Shown one piece after another: positions 41,738 through 50,915 of a stretch of DNA of 64,000 nucleotides. Both the position numbers and the translations under genes were made by a program. This stretch comes from Maribacter aestuarii (lineage in GTDB: Bacteria > Bacteroidota > Bacteroidia > Flavobacteriales > Flavobacteriaceae). The notes under the pieces are model-generated. The model was not told where the DNA came from and made no database searches. It saw nothing but the letters and a program-made list of their open reading frames with translations. Position 1 is the stretch's first letter. Every line of letters starts with the position of its first letter. The DNA lies in the NCBI RefSeq assembly GCF_027474845.2, contig NZ_CP107031.2, positions 186,001 through 250,000 on the forward strand, read 5' to 3'.

Positions 41738-43912
41738 ATGTCCACAACATCCAAATTGGTCAACCGAAGGGAATTTTTAAAGTCTTCCAGTGGCGTAGCC
41801 CTCTTTATTGGCGTATCAGGTATTCTGCCCCAATTAATCTCTTGTGCGGATACCAATGCGGTTGCCGAACAATTGGAAAAGCATCAACTCACTGCATGGG
41901 TGCAAATCACTGAAGATGGTGAGATTACCATTTATAACCCAGCCGCAGAAATGGGGCAAGGGTCCATGACCTCTTTACCCCTACTCTTTGCTGAAGAAAT
42001 GGACGCAGATTGGTCCAAGGTCCACGTTGAATTTTCGCCACAGGAAACGGAAATATACGGTGGAAAAGGTTGGGCACCCGGAAGTAAACTTATGTTTACC
42101 GTAGGTAGCAGAACCACGAACAGCTATTATGAAACGATGCGAAAGGCCGGCGCGCAGGCACGTTACGTTTTGCTCCATTCAGCGGCAGCACATTGGGGCG
42201 TTCCCGTTTCCGAATTGACAACAGGCGATAGCTTTGTTTTCCATGAAAGCAGCGATAAGAAAATAAGTTATGGGGAACTCGTTCCCTATTTAACAATGCC
42301 GGAGGAGCTTCCTGATTTTACGGTAGAGCAACTAAAACAACCGAAAGATTTTCGATTAATCGGTAAAGATATTCCGCGTACCGAGATTCCGGCCAAGGTA
42401 GACGGAAGCGCACAATTTGCCATTGACATCCGTCTACCAGAAATGGTTTACGGGGTTTTGGAACGTGGAAAATTACATGGTGCTAGACCTACCTTACGAA
42501 ATGAGGAGGAAATTTTGGCCCAGGAAGGCGTATTAAAAATAGTACCCTTCGACTATGCCATTGGTGTGGTCGCCATGACCTTGGAACAGGCGTTAAAAGC
42601 CAAAAGCCTGCTTCAAATAGATTGGAGTGATTCCGATGCGTCCGGTTTTAATTCGCAGGAAGTTTACGAGGACTATGAGAGAATAGCAGCGCAGGGCAAG
42701 ACCGGCAAGGTGGTTACAAAAATAGGCAATATGGATACTGCGCTTCGGAACACTTCTAAAACCTACACTGCCGACTTTAAAAACGACTACGTATACCATG
42801 CCCAACTAGAACCCCTGAATGCCGTGATACGGGTGACAGAAGATTTACAAAGTGCGGAGGTTTGGGTGGGTAGTCAACAAGGGGCCGATACCAAATTAGG
42901 TGTGCCCAACATTTTAGGCATTTCCCCAGATAAAGTAAATGTTCATTTGCAATACCTTGGTGGTGGTTTTGGAAGGAGAAGCATGAGTGACTTCGTTGCG
43001 GAATGTGCGGTGTTGGCCAAAGAAATGGCCCCGCTTGCCGTGAAACTGATTTGGACACGCGAAGATGATTTACGCTACGGTACGTTTCGCCCCATTTCCC
43101 TTCAGCGGCTCAACGTATGTTTGGACAAATCTGGCGAAATAAATGGGTTTTCGCATATGGTCATCGGTGATGGGGGAAATTTAGTGGCCAGTGGGGTACA
43201 CAACTCGCATTACAACATACCGAACCAATTTGCTGAATGGCGCGAAACTAGGCATGGTGTCCGACTTAAACATTGGCGTGCCGTTGGCCATGGCCCGAAT
43301 AAATTCGCCATTGAAAGTATGTTGGATGAAATTGCCTTGGACCAAGGTACCGACCCGGTGGCTCTTAGGAGAAAATTAATGGCAGATTCTCCCAGGGCAC
43401 TGGCCACTTTGGAAAACGTCGTAGAAATGTCCGATTGGAGCGCTCCAACTGCCGCAGGTCGCGCAAAGGGAATCTCCTTTGTTGAACACGGATCTCTAGG
43501 AACCGGTGTCTGTGAAATTTCCGTGGACCGAACGACAGGAAAAATTAAGGTCAATCGTTTTTGGATCGCCCTGGATGCAGGTGTTATAGTGCAACCCGAT
43601 AACGTAAAAGCGCAAATGGAAGGCGGCATCATCATGGGTATGAGCAGTGTACTTTACGAACAGGTTACCGTGGTAAACGGTGAAGTACAACAATCAAACT
43701 TTCACGACTATTCGTTATTGAGAATGCAAGATGTGCCCGATAGTATTGAAACCAAATTAATTGCATCTTCAGAAACGCCCCAAGGTGTTGGTGAGACGGC
43801 AACCCCAATGGTCGCAGGTGCTATCGCGAATGCTTTTCTAAAATTGACGGGGAAAAAATTGCGGCACCTTCCCTTTACTCCCGAACGTGTTTTGGAAGTT
43901 TTGAATAGCTAA
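41738..43912 (+). CDS. Molybdopterin-binding subunit, IorB-like
   Basis: A 724-residue catalytic subunit with an N-terminal Tat signal (NRREFLK, then a hydrophobic stretch). Family blocks: GQGSMTSLPLLFAEEMD (first cofactor loop), the degenerate domain opening ADFKNDYVYHAQLEPLNAV, GGGFGRRSMSDFV, the substrate-channel region LIWTREDD and the catalytic GVGETATPMVAG with Glu. It hydroxylates an aldehyde or N-heterocycle using water. It forms an operon with the Fe-S subunit. The actual substrate cannot be read from sequence. Confidence 0.9.
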   Translation: MSTTSKLVNRREFLKSSSGVALFIGVSGILPQLISCADTNAVAEQLEKHQLTAWVQITEDGEITIYNPAAEMGQGSMTSLPLLFAEEMDADWSKVHVEFSPQETEIYGGKGWAPGSKLMFTVGSRTTNSYYETMRKAGAQARYVLLHSAAAHWGVPVSELTTGDSFVFHESSDKKISYGELVPYLTMPEELPDFTVEQLKQPKDFRLIGKDIPRTEIPAKVDGSAQFAIDIRLPEMVYGVLERGKLHGARPTLRNEEEILAQEGVLKIVPFDYAIGVVAMTLEQALKAKSLLQIDWSDSDASGFNSQEVYEDYERIAAQGKTGKVVTKIGNMDTALRNTSKTYTADFKNDYVYHAQLEPLNAVIRVTEDLQSAEVWVGSQQGADTKLGVPNILGISPDKVNVHLQYLGGGFGRRSMSDFVAECAVLAKEMAPLAVKLIWTREDDLRYGTFRPISLQRLNVCLDKSGEINGFSHMVIGDGGNLVASGVHNSHYNIPNQFAEWRETRHGVRLKHWRAVGHGPNKFAIESMLDEIALDQGTDPVALRRKLMADSPRALATLENVVEMSDWSAPTAAGRAKGISFVEHGSLGTGVCEISVDRTTGKIKVNRFWIALDAGVIVQPDNVKAQMEGGIIMGMSSVLYEQVTVVNGEVQQSNFHDYSLLRMQDVPDSIETKLIASSETPQGVGETATPMVAGAIANAFLKLTGKKLRHLPFTPERVLEVLNS

Positions 43913-44083
43913 GAATTGAGGTAATGATATGACTGTTTTATTATTGAAAATCTCATATATGTCCATTTTTGTCCCACACGCCAGGCAACTTTCGGTCACT
44001 TCCCCGGCGTTGGAGTAAAATTTGGTATCTTTAATTGTTTAAAAGCCAATTGTCCTATTATTAATTCATAAAACAACAAAATC

Positions 44084-44350
44084 ATGAAACGACTGAAAGA
44101 ACTAAAATACTTTACCCTGGTAGTCCTTCTTTTTAGCTTCGTCGCAGCTGGATCTCTAAGCTCTTGTAGGGAACAAAAGAAAGAAGAAAAAACCGAAGCG
44201 GAAGCCGAGCATCCCGAAGGTGAAGAACACCCTACGGAAGAAGGCGCCGCCAAAGAAGAACATCCTGAAGGTGAGGAACATCCTACTTCAGAAGGTGAAG
44301 AACACCCAGAAGGCGAAGAACACCCAACGAAAGATTCTATTTCGGACTAG
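44084..44350 (+). CDS. His/Glu-rich repeat lipoprotein
   Basis: An 88-residue protein with a lipobox (SLSSC, Cys27). The whole mature part is low complexity: (E)EHPEGEEHPT repeated about three times with spacers EEGAAKE and SEGE. Regular His and Glu could bind divalent metals such as zinc, nickel or copper, but no metal-transport gene is adjacent. The repeat is also visible in the DNA (GAAGGTGAAGAACA in several copies). It ends 13 bases from the convergent transglutaminase gene. Confidence 0.8.
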   Translation: MKRLKELKYFTLVVLLFSFVAAGSLSSCREQKKEEKTEAEAEHPEGEEHPTEEGAAKEEHPEGEEHPTSEGEEHPEGEEHPTKDSISD

Positions 44351-44362
44351 GGCCAAACCATA

Positions 44363-45724
44363 TTACAAGGTCTCCTTATCCGATTTTCTTTGGAACGAAA
44401 AGAATGTTTTAGGAAAGACAGGTACATCACCTTCTTCCATAACAGGATAGGCCATAAAGTTAATCGACCCGGATTTAGGTCCGGGTTCTAATTTTAAATC
44501 ACGTCCACGGGTGAATTCGATACGATTTGCCGGATGCCTACCAAAATAGTACGTGGCAAGTTTGGAATATTTATTCGCCTCACTGATATCAACAGGCCAC
44601 CATTTCCCTTCAGCGTAAAATTCTGCCCAGCAGTGATAACCATCAATACCGCCTTCATCTCGATCTGAAGGAATTGAGGCCCCGACCGCAAATCGTGCAG
44701 GTATCCCGGCCGATCTGGCTAAAGAAATAAAGAGTGAGTGAAACTCCGTGCAATTCCCGGTAAGTGCATCACAGGCATACACGGCATCACCTGTACCGTA
44801 GGTGCCAGCCTTGATATAACTCATATTATCAATTATATAATCATATAAGGCTCTCGCACGCATTAGGGTGCCTCCGTAACGCTTATCACCCATAATAGAA
44901 TCGGCAAGGGTCTCAAATCGAAAGCCCACGGGCATTAGCAAACTGGCGTCTAAATAGCGCGCTGGCCACGTATTTTCTTCGTAGGGTTTTTTCTCCTTTC
45001 GTGATACATCGTAAACCAGCTCTACTTTCTTACCACTATCCTCTGGCAAAAGTTCCATATATAAAACCGAATTGCCGTATTCCTTTTCCTCAAGCATTTG
45101 ATGCTCCACGGGAGTTTTGAGCGTTGTTAACCTTACATCTTGAAAAGTATCGCTCTGCGGAACGGGAATCCAAATTTTTGCTGATTTCTTCATTTCCGGT
45201 AAAGTAACCTCGTACCTGAATTCAAATTTGTCTTCGCCCTCAATAACGCCTAGTAAATCATTTGAAGCCTCTTGCACAGGTACCCTATACCATGTCTTAT
45301 CCTTACGTTGTTTCCACGTATACATAGGTTTGCCGTTAAGTTTGTGCAGCGTAGTTTCGGTAACTATCATACTCCCTGGATCTCCTTCCAAGAAAAAATC
45401 CACATCATAGACATCGCCACTTACATCGGCCAAATCAACACAGGCAAAATGACGTCTTGGTCCTAAATTTGAAAGGTATTCCGTATGAACACGTACCAGT
45501 TCCAAACGTAGTTCCTTCCCCCCGGATTCCATATGAAAATATCCTCCTCCCTCTTTTACTTTTTTTGCGATGTTGGCCTTGATACCTTCCTCTATATCGC
45601 TAGTAACTACCGTGGGGATGTGCTCTGCCGTGAGCATTTTCTTTTCTTTTTTCTTTTCGGTGCTTGAATTACAGCCCATGACTAGGGCAAGCGTTACCGT
45701 TAGAATAATTAGCGAGTATTTCAT
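44363..45724 (-). CDS. Transglutaminase-like lipoprotein
   Basis: A 453-residue protein with lipobox Cys18 (LVMGC). After a beta-rich N-terminal half comes a transglutaminase-like core (about 290-390). The nucleophilic Cys is in LTGNCTEFHSLFISLARSAGIPARF, the His in GYHCWAEFY and the Asp in WWPVDISEA. This papain-like fold acts as a protease or amidase in bacteria more often than as a cross-linker. Located in the periplasm or on the surface. The upstream frame to about 46021 is not convincing, so it is probably monocistronic. Confidence 0.87.
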   Translation of the reverse strand: MKYSLIILTVTLALVMGCNSSTEKKKEKKMLTAEHIPTVVTSDIEEGIKANIAKKVKEGGGYFHMESGGKELRLELVRVHTEYLSNLGPRRHFACVDLADVSGDVYDVDFFLEGDPGSMIVTETTLHKLNGKPMYTWKQRKDKTWYRVPVQEASNDLLGVIEGEDKFEFRYEVTLPEMKKSAKIWIPVPQSDTFQDVRLTTLKTPVEHQMLEEKEYGNSVLYMELLPEDSGKKVELVYDVSRKEKKPYEENTWPARYLDASLLMPVGFRFETLADSIMGDKRYGGTLMRARALYDYIIDNMSYIKAGTYGTGDAVYACDALTGNCTEFHSLFISLARSAGIPARFAVGASIPSDRDEGGIDGYHCWAEFYAEGKWWPVDISEANKYSKLATYYFGRHPANRIEFTRGRDLKLEPGPKSGSINFMAYPVMEEGDVPVFPKTFFSFQRKSDKETL

Positions 45725-46046
45725 ATTTCTGTCCTATAAAGCGTTGTATGAATTTACAACAATTACCTTGTTCTCCCAATTGAGTTTATAGTGATCATAA
45801 AAATCTGCTACTGAAGATATTTGGGGTGATGGTGCAGATCGTTCCCATACACCTCGAGTACTTAAATTAGCTACTATTATAATGACGACCAATGGCGCTA
45901 ATTTGTTAATTTGAAATGTTAACATAGCGTTAATCCCAAACTCCAAAGCAGGAAGTACAAACTTTTTAGTTTCATTTTTTGTAGTTTTAAAACTAGGGTT
46001 AATCTTCCATAATTTGCCCAATTAATCATTTAAAACCAACCAGAAA
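45725..46046. other. Divergent intergenic region
   Basis: This 322-base AT-rich gap must contain the promoters of the transglutaminase and BNR-repeat genes. A 95-codon minus-strand frame has only a TTG start directly after a stop and no recognisable product. No repeat or RNA was seen. Confidence 0.5.
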
Positions 46047-49000
46047 ATGAAAAAGGTTATCAAGTTTGCTTTACTTTTTTTCTTTACTTCATGTGTAACA
46101 CTCCATAGTAGCGCACAAGAGGAATCCGAAAACCCTTTTAAAGGATTAGAATTCAGAAATATCGGGCCCGCAATGACCTCGGGTAGAATCGCCGATATCG
46201 CCATACATCCCGAAAACGAAAATATATGGTATGTGGCCGTGGGTTCTGGTGGTGTTTGGAAAACTACAAATTCCGGTACTACATGGAAACCGTTGTTCGA
46301 TAAAGAAAAAGTATATTCCATAGGCTGCGTCACCATTGACCACAACAATCCCCATACCATATGGGTAGGGACCGGCGAAAATGTCGGTGGGCGTCATGCT
46401 GGCTTTGGTGATGGTATTTATGTGAGCCATGACGATGGAATGAGCTGGAAAAATATGGGATTGGAAAATTCCGAACACCTATCTAAAATCATTGTACATC
46501 CTGAAAATTCCGATGTAGTTTGGGTAGCTTCGCAAGGCCCCCTTTGGAGCAAAGGTGGTGACCGCGGAGTTTTTAAAACTACCGATGGTGGAAAAACCTG
46601 GAAACGAACTTTAGGGGATGCGGAATGGGTAGGTGCGACCGATATGCTTATCGACCCGAACAACCCAGATGTGTTATACGCGGCCACATGGCAAAGACAC
46701 CGAACCGTAGCTGGTTACCTAGGGGGTGGACCCGGCTCTGGACTTCATAAAAGTACCGATGGGGGAGAAACATGGACGGCGCTTAAAAATGGTCTCCCCA
46801 AATCCAATTTAGGCAAAACCGGATTGGCCATGTCACCCTTCGATTCCGATGTCATCTATGCAGCCCTTGAATTGGACAGAACAAAAGGTGGAGTCTATAT
46901 GACAACGAATGGAGGAGAATCTTGGGTAAAAAAATCAGATGCCGTATCAGGTGGTACCGGGCCGCATTATTACCAAGAATTGATTGCGTCACCACATCAT
47001 GAAGGAACACTTTATTTTATGAACAACAGTGCCTTGGTTTCAAAAGATCACGGAAAAACGTTCACGAATATGAGTCGATCCAATCAGCATAGTGATAGCC
47101 ATGCTTTGGTCTTTAAAAAATCTGACCCAAATTACTTATTGATCGGTACAGACGGTGGCTTGTACGAAAGTTTTGATGGTACGGAAAGTTGGAAATATGT
47201 GCGCAACTTGCCCATTACTCAATATTTTAAAATCGCGGTAGATGACGCCGAACCTTTTTACAATGTTTATGGTGGTACACAGGATAACGGGTCGCATGGC
47301 GGTCCGTCAAGGACAATGAGTTCCGATGGTATCGCTAGTGCAGATTGGTGGAAAACACTCGGGGCCGATGGGGCACAGACCGCTACGGAACCCGGAAACC
47401 CGGACATTACCTATGGCGAATTTCAACAAGGAGCACTATGGAGAATAGACAGCAAAACAAGGGAAACGGTTTTTATTCAGCCCCAGGCAAGAGAAGGCGA
47501 TCCGTATGAACGTTTTAATTGGGACGCGCCAATCGTAGTGAGTTCCCATAATCCGAAAAGATTATATTTTGCCTCCCAACGTGTTTGGAAATCAGAAAAT
47601 AGAGGCGATGCATGGGAACCCATTTCAGGTGATCTTACCTTGAATCAAGAGCGAATGACCTTTCCCTATTATGGCAAATCCCAAAGTTGGGATAATGCTT
47701 GGGATGTAGGTGCGATGTCCAATTACAATACAATTACCTCATTGGCAGAATCACCAAAACAAGAAGGCTTGCTATATGCGGGTACCGATGATGGCCTTAT
47801 TCAAGTCACAGAAGACGGAGGTGCAACTTGGAGAAAATTCACCCTAAATACCGTAAAAGGGTTACCTACTACACCCTTTGTAAATGACGTCCGTGCCGAT
47901 CTTTTTGATGCGAATGTCGTGTATGCCGCTTTGGACAATCATAAATATGGGGATTACAAACCCTATATCATTAAAAGTAATGACAAAGGAATAACTTGGT
48001 CTTTAATAAACGGTGATTTACCGAACAAGTTGTTGATTTGGAGATTAGTACAAGACCATATAAAAAAAGATCTGTTATTTGCGGCGACGGAGTTCGGAGT
48101 ATATGTAACTATGAACGGAGGCAAAAATTGGACTGAACTGGAGGATGGCATGCCTACAATTCCAATTCGGGACATCACGATTCAAAGACGCGAAAACGAT
48201 TTGGTCGCAGGATCGTTCGGTAGGGGCATATTTATTTTAGACGATATTTCACCTTTGCGCGATTTTACTGCTAATATGAGTTCCGCCGAGCCCAAGTTGT
48301 TTCCAGTTAAACCGGTTAAGTGGTACAAAGAGTCCAGTAGGGTCGGTAGTCAAGGTGATGCCGAATGGATTGCGAAAAATCCACCGTTCGGTGCAAATTT
48401 CACCTATTATATGGCAGATAAAATCAAATCCGAAAAAGATGTCAGAGAAGAAAAGGAAAAGAAGGGAGCTGCTGGATTCCCAGGCTGGGATGCTCTTGAG
48501 GAAGAATACAGACAAGACGGACCGTCAATTTCATTAGTCATTAAAGATGAAAGCGGAAATGTCATCAACACCGTTGAAGGCACCAATAAAAAGGGTTTTA
48601 ACCGTGTGAGCTGGAATTTAAATTACCCCAGTAAAAGTGGAGAACGATTGGAAGTACCAAAGGAACGAGGTGGATTCCGTAAGGGCGGCGTCATGGTCAC
48701 TCCCGGAAATTATACGGTAACTTTAGTGAAACGTGCTGATGGCACAAATACTGTATTACAAGGTCCTGAGCCCTTTAAAGTAGAACCAATGTTCGAAGGT
48801 GCACTACCTAGAAAACCATATGAGGAAACGGATGTGTTTAGGGATGCGGCTTTTGCGTTCCAACAAGATTTAACAGCGATGGAAATTGAACTTGAAACAA
48901 GTCAACAAACCGTTGACGCAATGCTAAGAGCTTTGAATAAGGCAACTTCACCTTCAGATGATCTGTACAAACGATTGAATACCGTTAAAATCTCCTTGTT

Positions 49001-49283
49001 GGATATAGACAAAGAGCTTAATGGCAATTCGATTAAAGATGAAATTGGGGAGCGTTCAAATCCTACAGCAAGCGACGGTAGTTCAATAGGTTGGATAGCC
49101 TTAGGAAATACCTATGGCCCAACCGAGGAACATAAAGCCCTGCTTAGTCGTGTACAAAGTCAACTCAAGAAGGTGAAAGCCAAACTACAACCTATTGTGG
49201 CGACCACTTTACCTGCATTAGAAATTGATTTAAAAAAGGCTGGAGCGCCATGGGTAGAAGGACAAGGATTAATTAAGAATTAA
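46047..49283 (+). CDS. Secreted sortilin/BNR-like beta-propeller protein
   Basis: A 1078-residue exported protein (signal peptide about 1-23, SSAQ). The first 730 residues are a series of BNR/Asp-box propeller blades (SHDDGMSWKNM, TTDGGKTWKRT, STDGGETWTAL, TTNGGESWVKK, TEDGGATWRKF, MNGGKNWTEL), the pattern of VPS10/sortilin-like glycosyl-hydrolase-related proteins. A C-terminal region after about 790 has beta-sandwich and helical segments with coiled coil. Such proteins are common in marine Bacteroidota; many lack glycosidase residues and probably bind protein or glycan. No T9SS tail is visible. Confidence 0.85.
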   Translation: MKKVIKFALLFFFTSCVTLHSSAQEESENPFKGLEFRNIGPAMTSGRIADIAIHPENENIWYVAVGSGGVWKTTNSGTTWKPLFDKEKVYSIGCVTIDHNNPHTIWVGTGENVGGRHAGFGDGIYVSHDDGMSWKNMGLENSEHLSKIIVHPENSDVVWVASQGPLWSKGGDRGVFKTTDGGKTWKRTLGDAEWVGATDMLIDPNNPDVLYAATWQRHRTVAGYLGGGPGSGLHKSTDGGETWTALKNGLPKSNLGKTGLAMSPFDSDVIYAALELDRTKGGVYMTTNGGESWVKKSDAVSGGTGPHYYQELIASPHHEGTLYFMNNSALVSKDHGKTFTNMSRSNQHSDSHALVFKKSDPNYLLIGTDGGLYESFDGTESWKYVRNLPITQYFKIAVDDAEPFYNVYGGTQDNGSHGGPSRTMSSDGIASADWWKTLGADGAQTATEPGNPDITYGEFQQGALWRIDSKTRETVFIQPQAREGDPYERFNWDAPIVVSSHNPKRLYFASQRVWKSENRGDAWEPISGDLTLNQERMTFPYYGKSQSWDNAWDVGAMSNYNTITSLAESPKQEGLLYAGTDDGLIQVTEDGGATWRKFTLNTVKGLPTTPFVNDVRADLFDANVVYAALDNHKYGDYKPYIIKSNDKGITWSLINGDLPNKLLIWRLVQDHIKKDLLFAATEFGVYVTMNGGKNWTELEDGMPTIPIRDITIQRRENDLVAGSFGRGIFILDDISPLRDFTANMSSAEPKLFPVKPVKWYKESSRVGSQGDAEWIAKNPPFGANFTYYMADKIKSEKDVREEKEKKGAAGFPGWDALEEEYRQDGPSISLVIKDESGNVINTVEGTNKKGFNRVSWNLNYPSKSGERLEVPKERGGFRKGGVMVTPGNYTVTLVKRADGTNTVLQGPEPFKVEPMFEGALPRKPYEETDVFRDAAFAFQQDLTAMEIELETSQQTVDAMLRALNKATSPSDDLYKRLNTVKISLLDIDKELNGNSIKDEIGERSNPTASDGSSIGWIALGNTYGPTEEHKALLSRVQSQLKKVKAKLQPIVATTLPALEIDLKKAGAPWVEGQGLIKN

Positions 49284-49584
49284 ATTACATTTTGAAAATT
49301 ATAAAAAAGCCTGAACAGTTTGTTCAGGCTTTTTCTTTTAAGTTTGAAATGCTAAGAAGGAACCTTATCGATAGGTGCAGCATTTTATTTCAGCATGAAT
49401 GGATATGCACTCCAGAAAAATCCCTAATTCCTTAAGTGTTCCGATTAACATATTCGATTGAATAACTATAATCATTTTTTCTCGAGGTTTTTACTTTGAG
49501 ACCAAAGAAATGATCAACTTAGACAACCTACACGATAAGTTTTATTGATAGTTTTTCTTATTTTTATCTTTCAAAACTATATTA
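49284..49584. other. Intergenic region with terminator and oxyR leader
   Basis: The terminator at 49304-49336 occupies the left end. The rest leads to the OxyR gene and contains AT-rich promoter-like sequence but no firm site. Confidence 0.45.
49304..49336 (+). terminator. Strong intrinsic terminator
   Basis: A perfect 14-base stem: AAAAAGCCTGAACA (49304-49317) with TGTTCAGGCTTTTT (49321-49334), three-base loop, followed by T. Confidence 0.92.
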
Positions 49585-50526
49585 ATGACAATTACTCAAT
49601 TACAATACGTGCTTGCCGTTGCGGAATACCAGAATTTTACCTTGGCCGCGGAGAAAAGCTTTGTAACTCAGCCTACTTTAAGCATGCAGGTGCAAAAGCT
49701 TGAAGATGAGCTGGATATATTGATTTTTGACCGGAGCAAAAAGCCGATTTCCGTTACGGATGTTGGAAAAAAGATTGTGGCACAGGCAAAGAATATTGTC
49801 AACGAAGCGGCCCGTATAAAGGATATAGTAGATCAGGAGAAAGGCTACATTGGCGGGGATTTCACCTTGGGAATCATTCCTACCATAATGCCCACATTAT
49901 TACCGATGTTCCTTAAGACTTTCATCAACAAATATCCCAGGGTTAACCTGATTATAAAAGAACAAAATACAGAAGATTTAATTCAGAATATACAGGACGG
50001 ACATTTGGATGCCGCCATAGCGGCGACGCCCTTAGAAATTGAGTTTATTAAGGAACGACCCCTATACTATGAACCCTTTGTGGGATATGTGCCACAGGAT
50101 CATCGTTTACGTGGTGTTTCTGAACTTACCCCAGAGGATTTAAATGTATCGGATATCCTGCTCTTGCAAGACGGACATTGTTTTCGTGAAGGTGTACTAA
50201 ACCTGTGTAAATCCCCCAAAAAATTGGGTGAAGAACACTTTAGTCTGCAAAGTGGAAGTTTTGAAACGCTAATCAATCTCTCCAATGAGGGTTTGGGTAT
50301 GACCCTCCTCCCATTTTTGAATACCTTGGAACTGGATGAAAAGCATAAAGGAAACCTAAAGTATTTTAAAGAGCCACCCCCAGCTAGGGAAGTGAGTCTT
50401 ATTTTTCATAAAAGTGAATTGAAAATACAGATTACCGAAGCCTTACGGGATGTAATTGCCAGCGTAGTCCGTGGGGCAATCGCTTTTCAGGATGTGAAAA
50501 TTATTAGTCCCATGAACCATGCATAA
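49585..50526 (+). CDS. oxyR: OxyR-type LysR-family peroxide sensor
   Basis: A 313-residue LysR regulator. The N-terminal helix-turn-helix (MTITQLQYVLAVAEYQNFTLAAEK read in pieces, TQPTLSMQVQKLE) is followed by a periplasmic-binding-protein-like effector domain. Cys199 and Cys208 (DGHCFREGVLNLC) fall at exactly the positions of the redox disulfide pair of Escherichia coli OxyR, and the surrounding residues match too. It should activate peroxide-defence genes such as catalase or Dps, which are not in this window. A terminator follows the stop. Confidence 0.93.
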   Translation: MTITQLQYVLAVAEYQNFTLAAEKSFVTQPTLSMQVQKLEDELDILIFDRSKKPISVTDVGKKIVAQAKNIVNEAARIKDIVDQEKGYIGGDFTLGIIPTIMPTLLPMFLKTFINKYPRVNLIIKEQNTEDLIQNIQDGHLDAAIAATPLEIEFIKERPLYYEPFVGYVPQDHRLRGVSELTPEDLNVSDILLLQDGHCFREGVLNLCKSPKKLGEEHFSLQSGSFETLINLSNEGLGMTLLPFLNTLELDEKHKGNLKYFKEPPPAREVSLIFHKSELKIQITEALRDVIASVVRGAIAFQDVKIISPMNHA

Positions 50527-50528
50527 AA

Positions 50529-50550
50529 AAACCCGCAAATTGCGGGTTTG
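50529..50550. terminator. Bidirectional terminator
   Basis: AAACCCGCA (50529-50537) pairs with TGCGGGTTT (50541-50549). It lies between the convergent OxyR gene and the 65-residue protein gene. Confidence 0.85.
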
Positions 50551-50553
50551 TAA

Positions 50554-50751
50554 TTATGTCCTTAAATAAATTAAGCTGTCCTGTAATTCTGGCTTGTCCG
50601 TTATGAAGTGTTTCAACCAGAGTCTTAGTTCTTCGATTTCGTCCGGTAATAAGTTTGAGATTGCTTTTTTTACTTCTTTGCAGAATAGTTTTGCGTCGAA
50701 GCTTACTTTTTTGAGTACTGTTTTTGTATACTCAAGCATCGCTCTAGCCAT
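50554..50751 (-). CDS. Conserved-type small flavobacterial protein
   Basis: A 65-residue soluble, helical protein: MARAMLEYTKTVLKKVSF, then LFCKEVKKAISNLLPDEIEELRLWL and a C-terminal DSLIYLRT. It has the features of a small hypothetical protein widespread in Flavobacteriaceae (a single Cys, amphipathic helices, no signal). ATG start. Function unknown. It is convergent with oxyR and lies downstream of a terminator. Confidence 0.7.
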   Translation of the reverse strand: MARAMLEYTKTVLKKVSFDAKLFCKEVKKAISNLLPDEIEELRLWLKHFITDKPELQDSLIYLRT

Positions 50752-50915
50752 ATTTCAAAGTGTTTAATTAGTTAGTTGCATTTTGGGGGATTTCTCCCCA
50801 TAAAGTTAAACAAAAATCTGGTAAGGATATTGTTCTAGTTTTGTTAAAAATTCAATAATTTCATTAGAAAAGAATAATACCTATCCGACTTAATGCATTA
50901 CTAGAATAAAAATAA

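Noticed and set aside
45734..46021. 95-codon minus-strand frame upstream of the transglutaminase gene
   Set aside because: Its only start is a TTG immediately after a stop, no ribosome site or family is visible, and it occupies the expected divergent promoter region.
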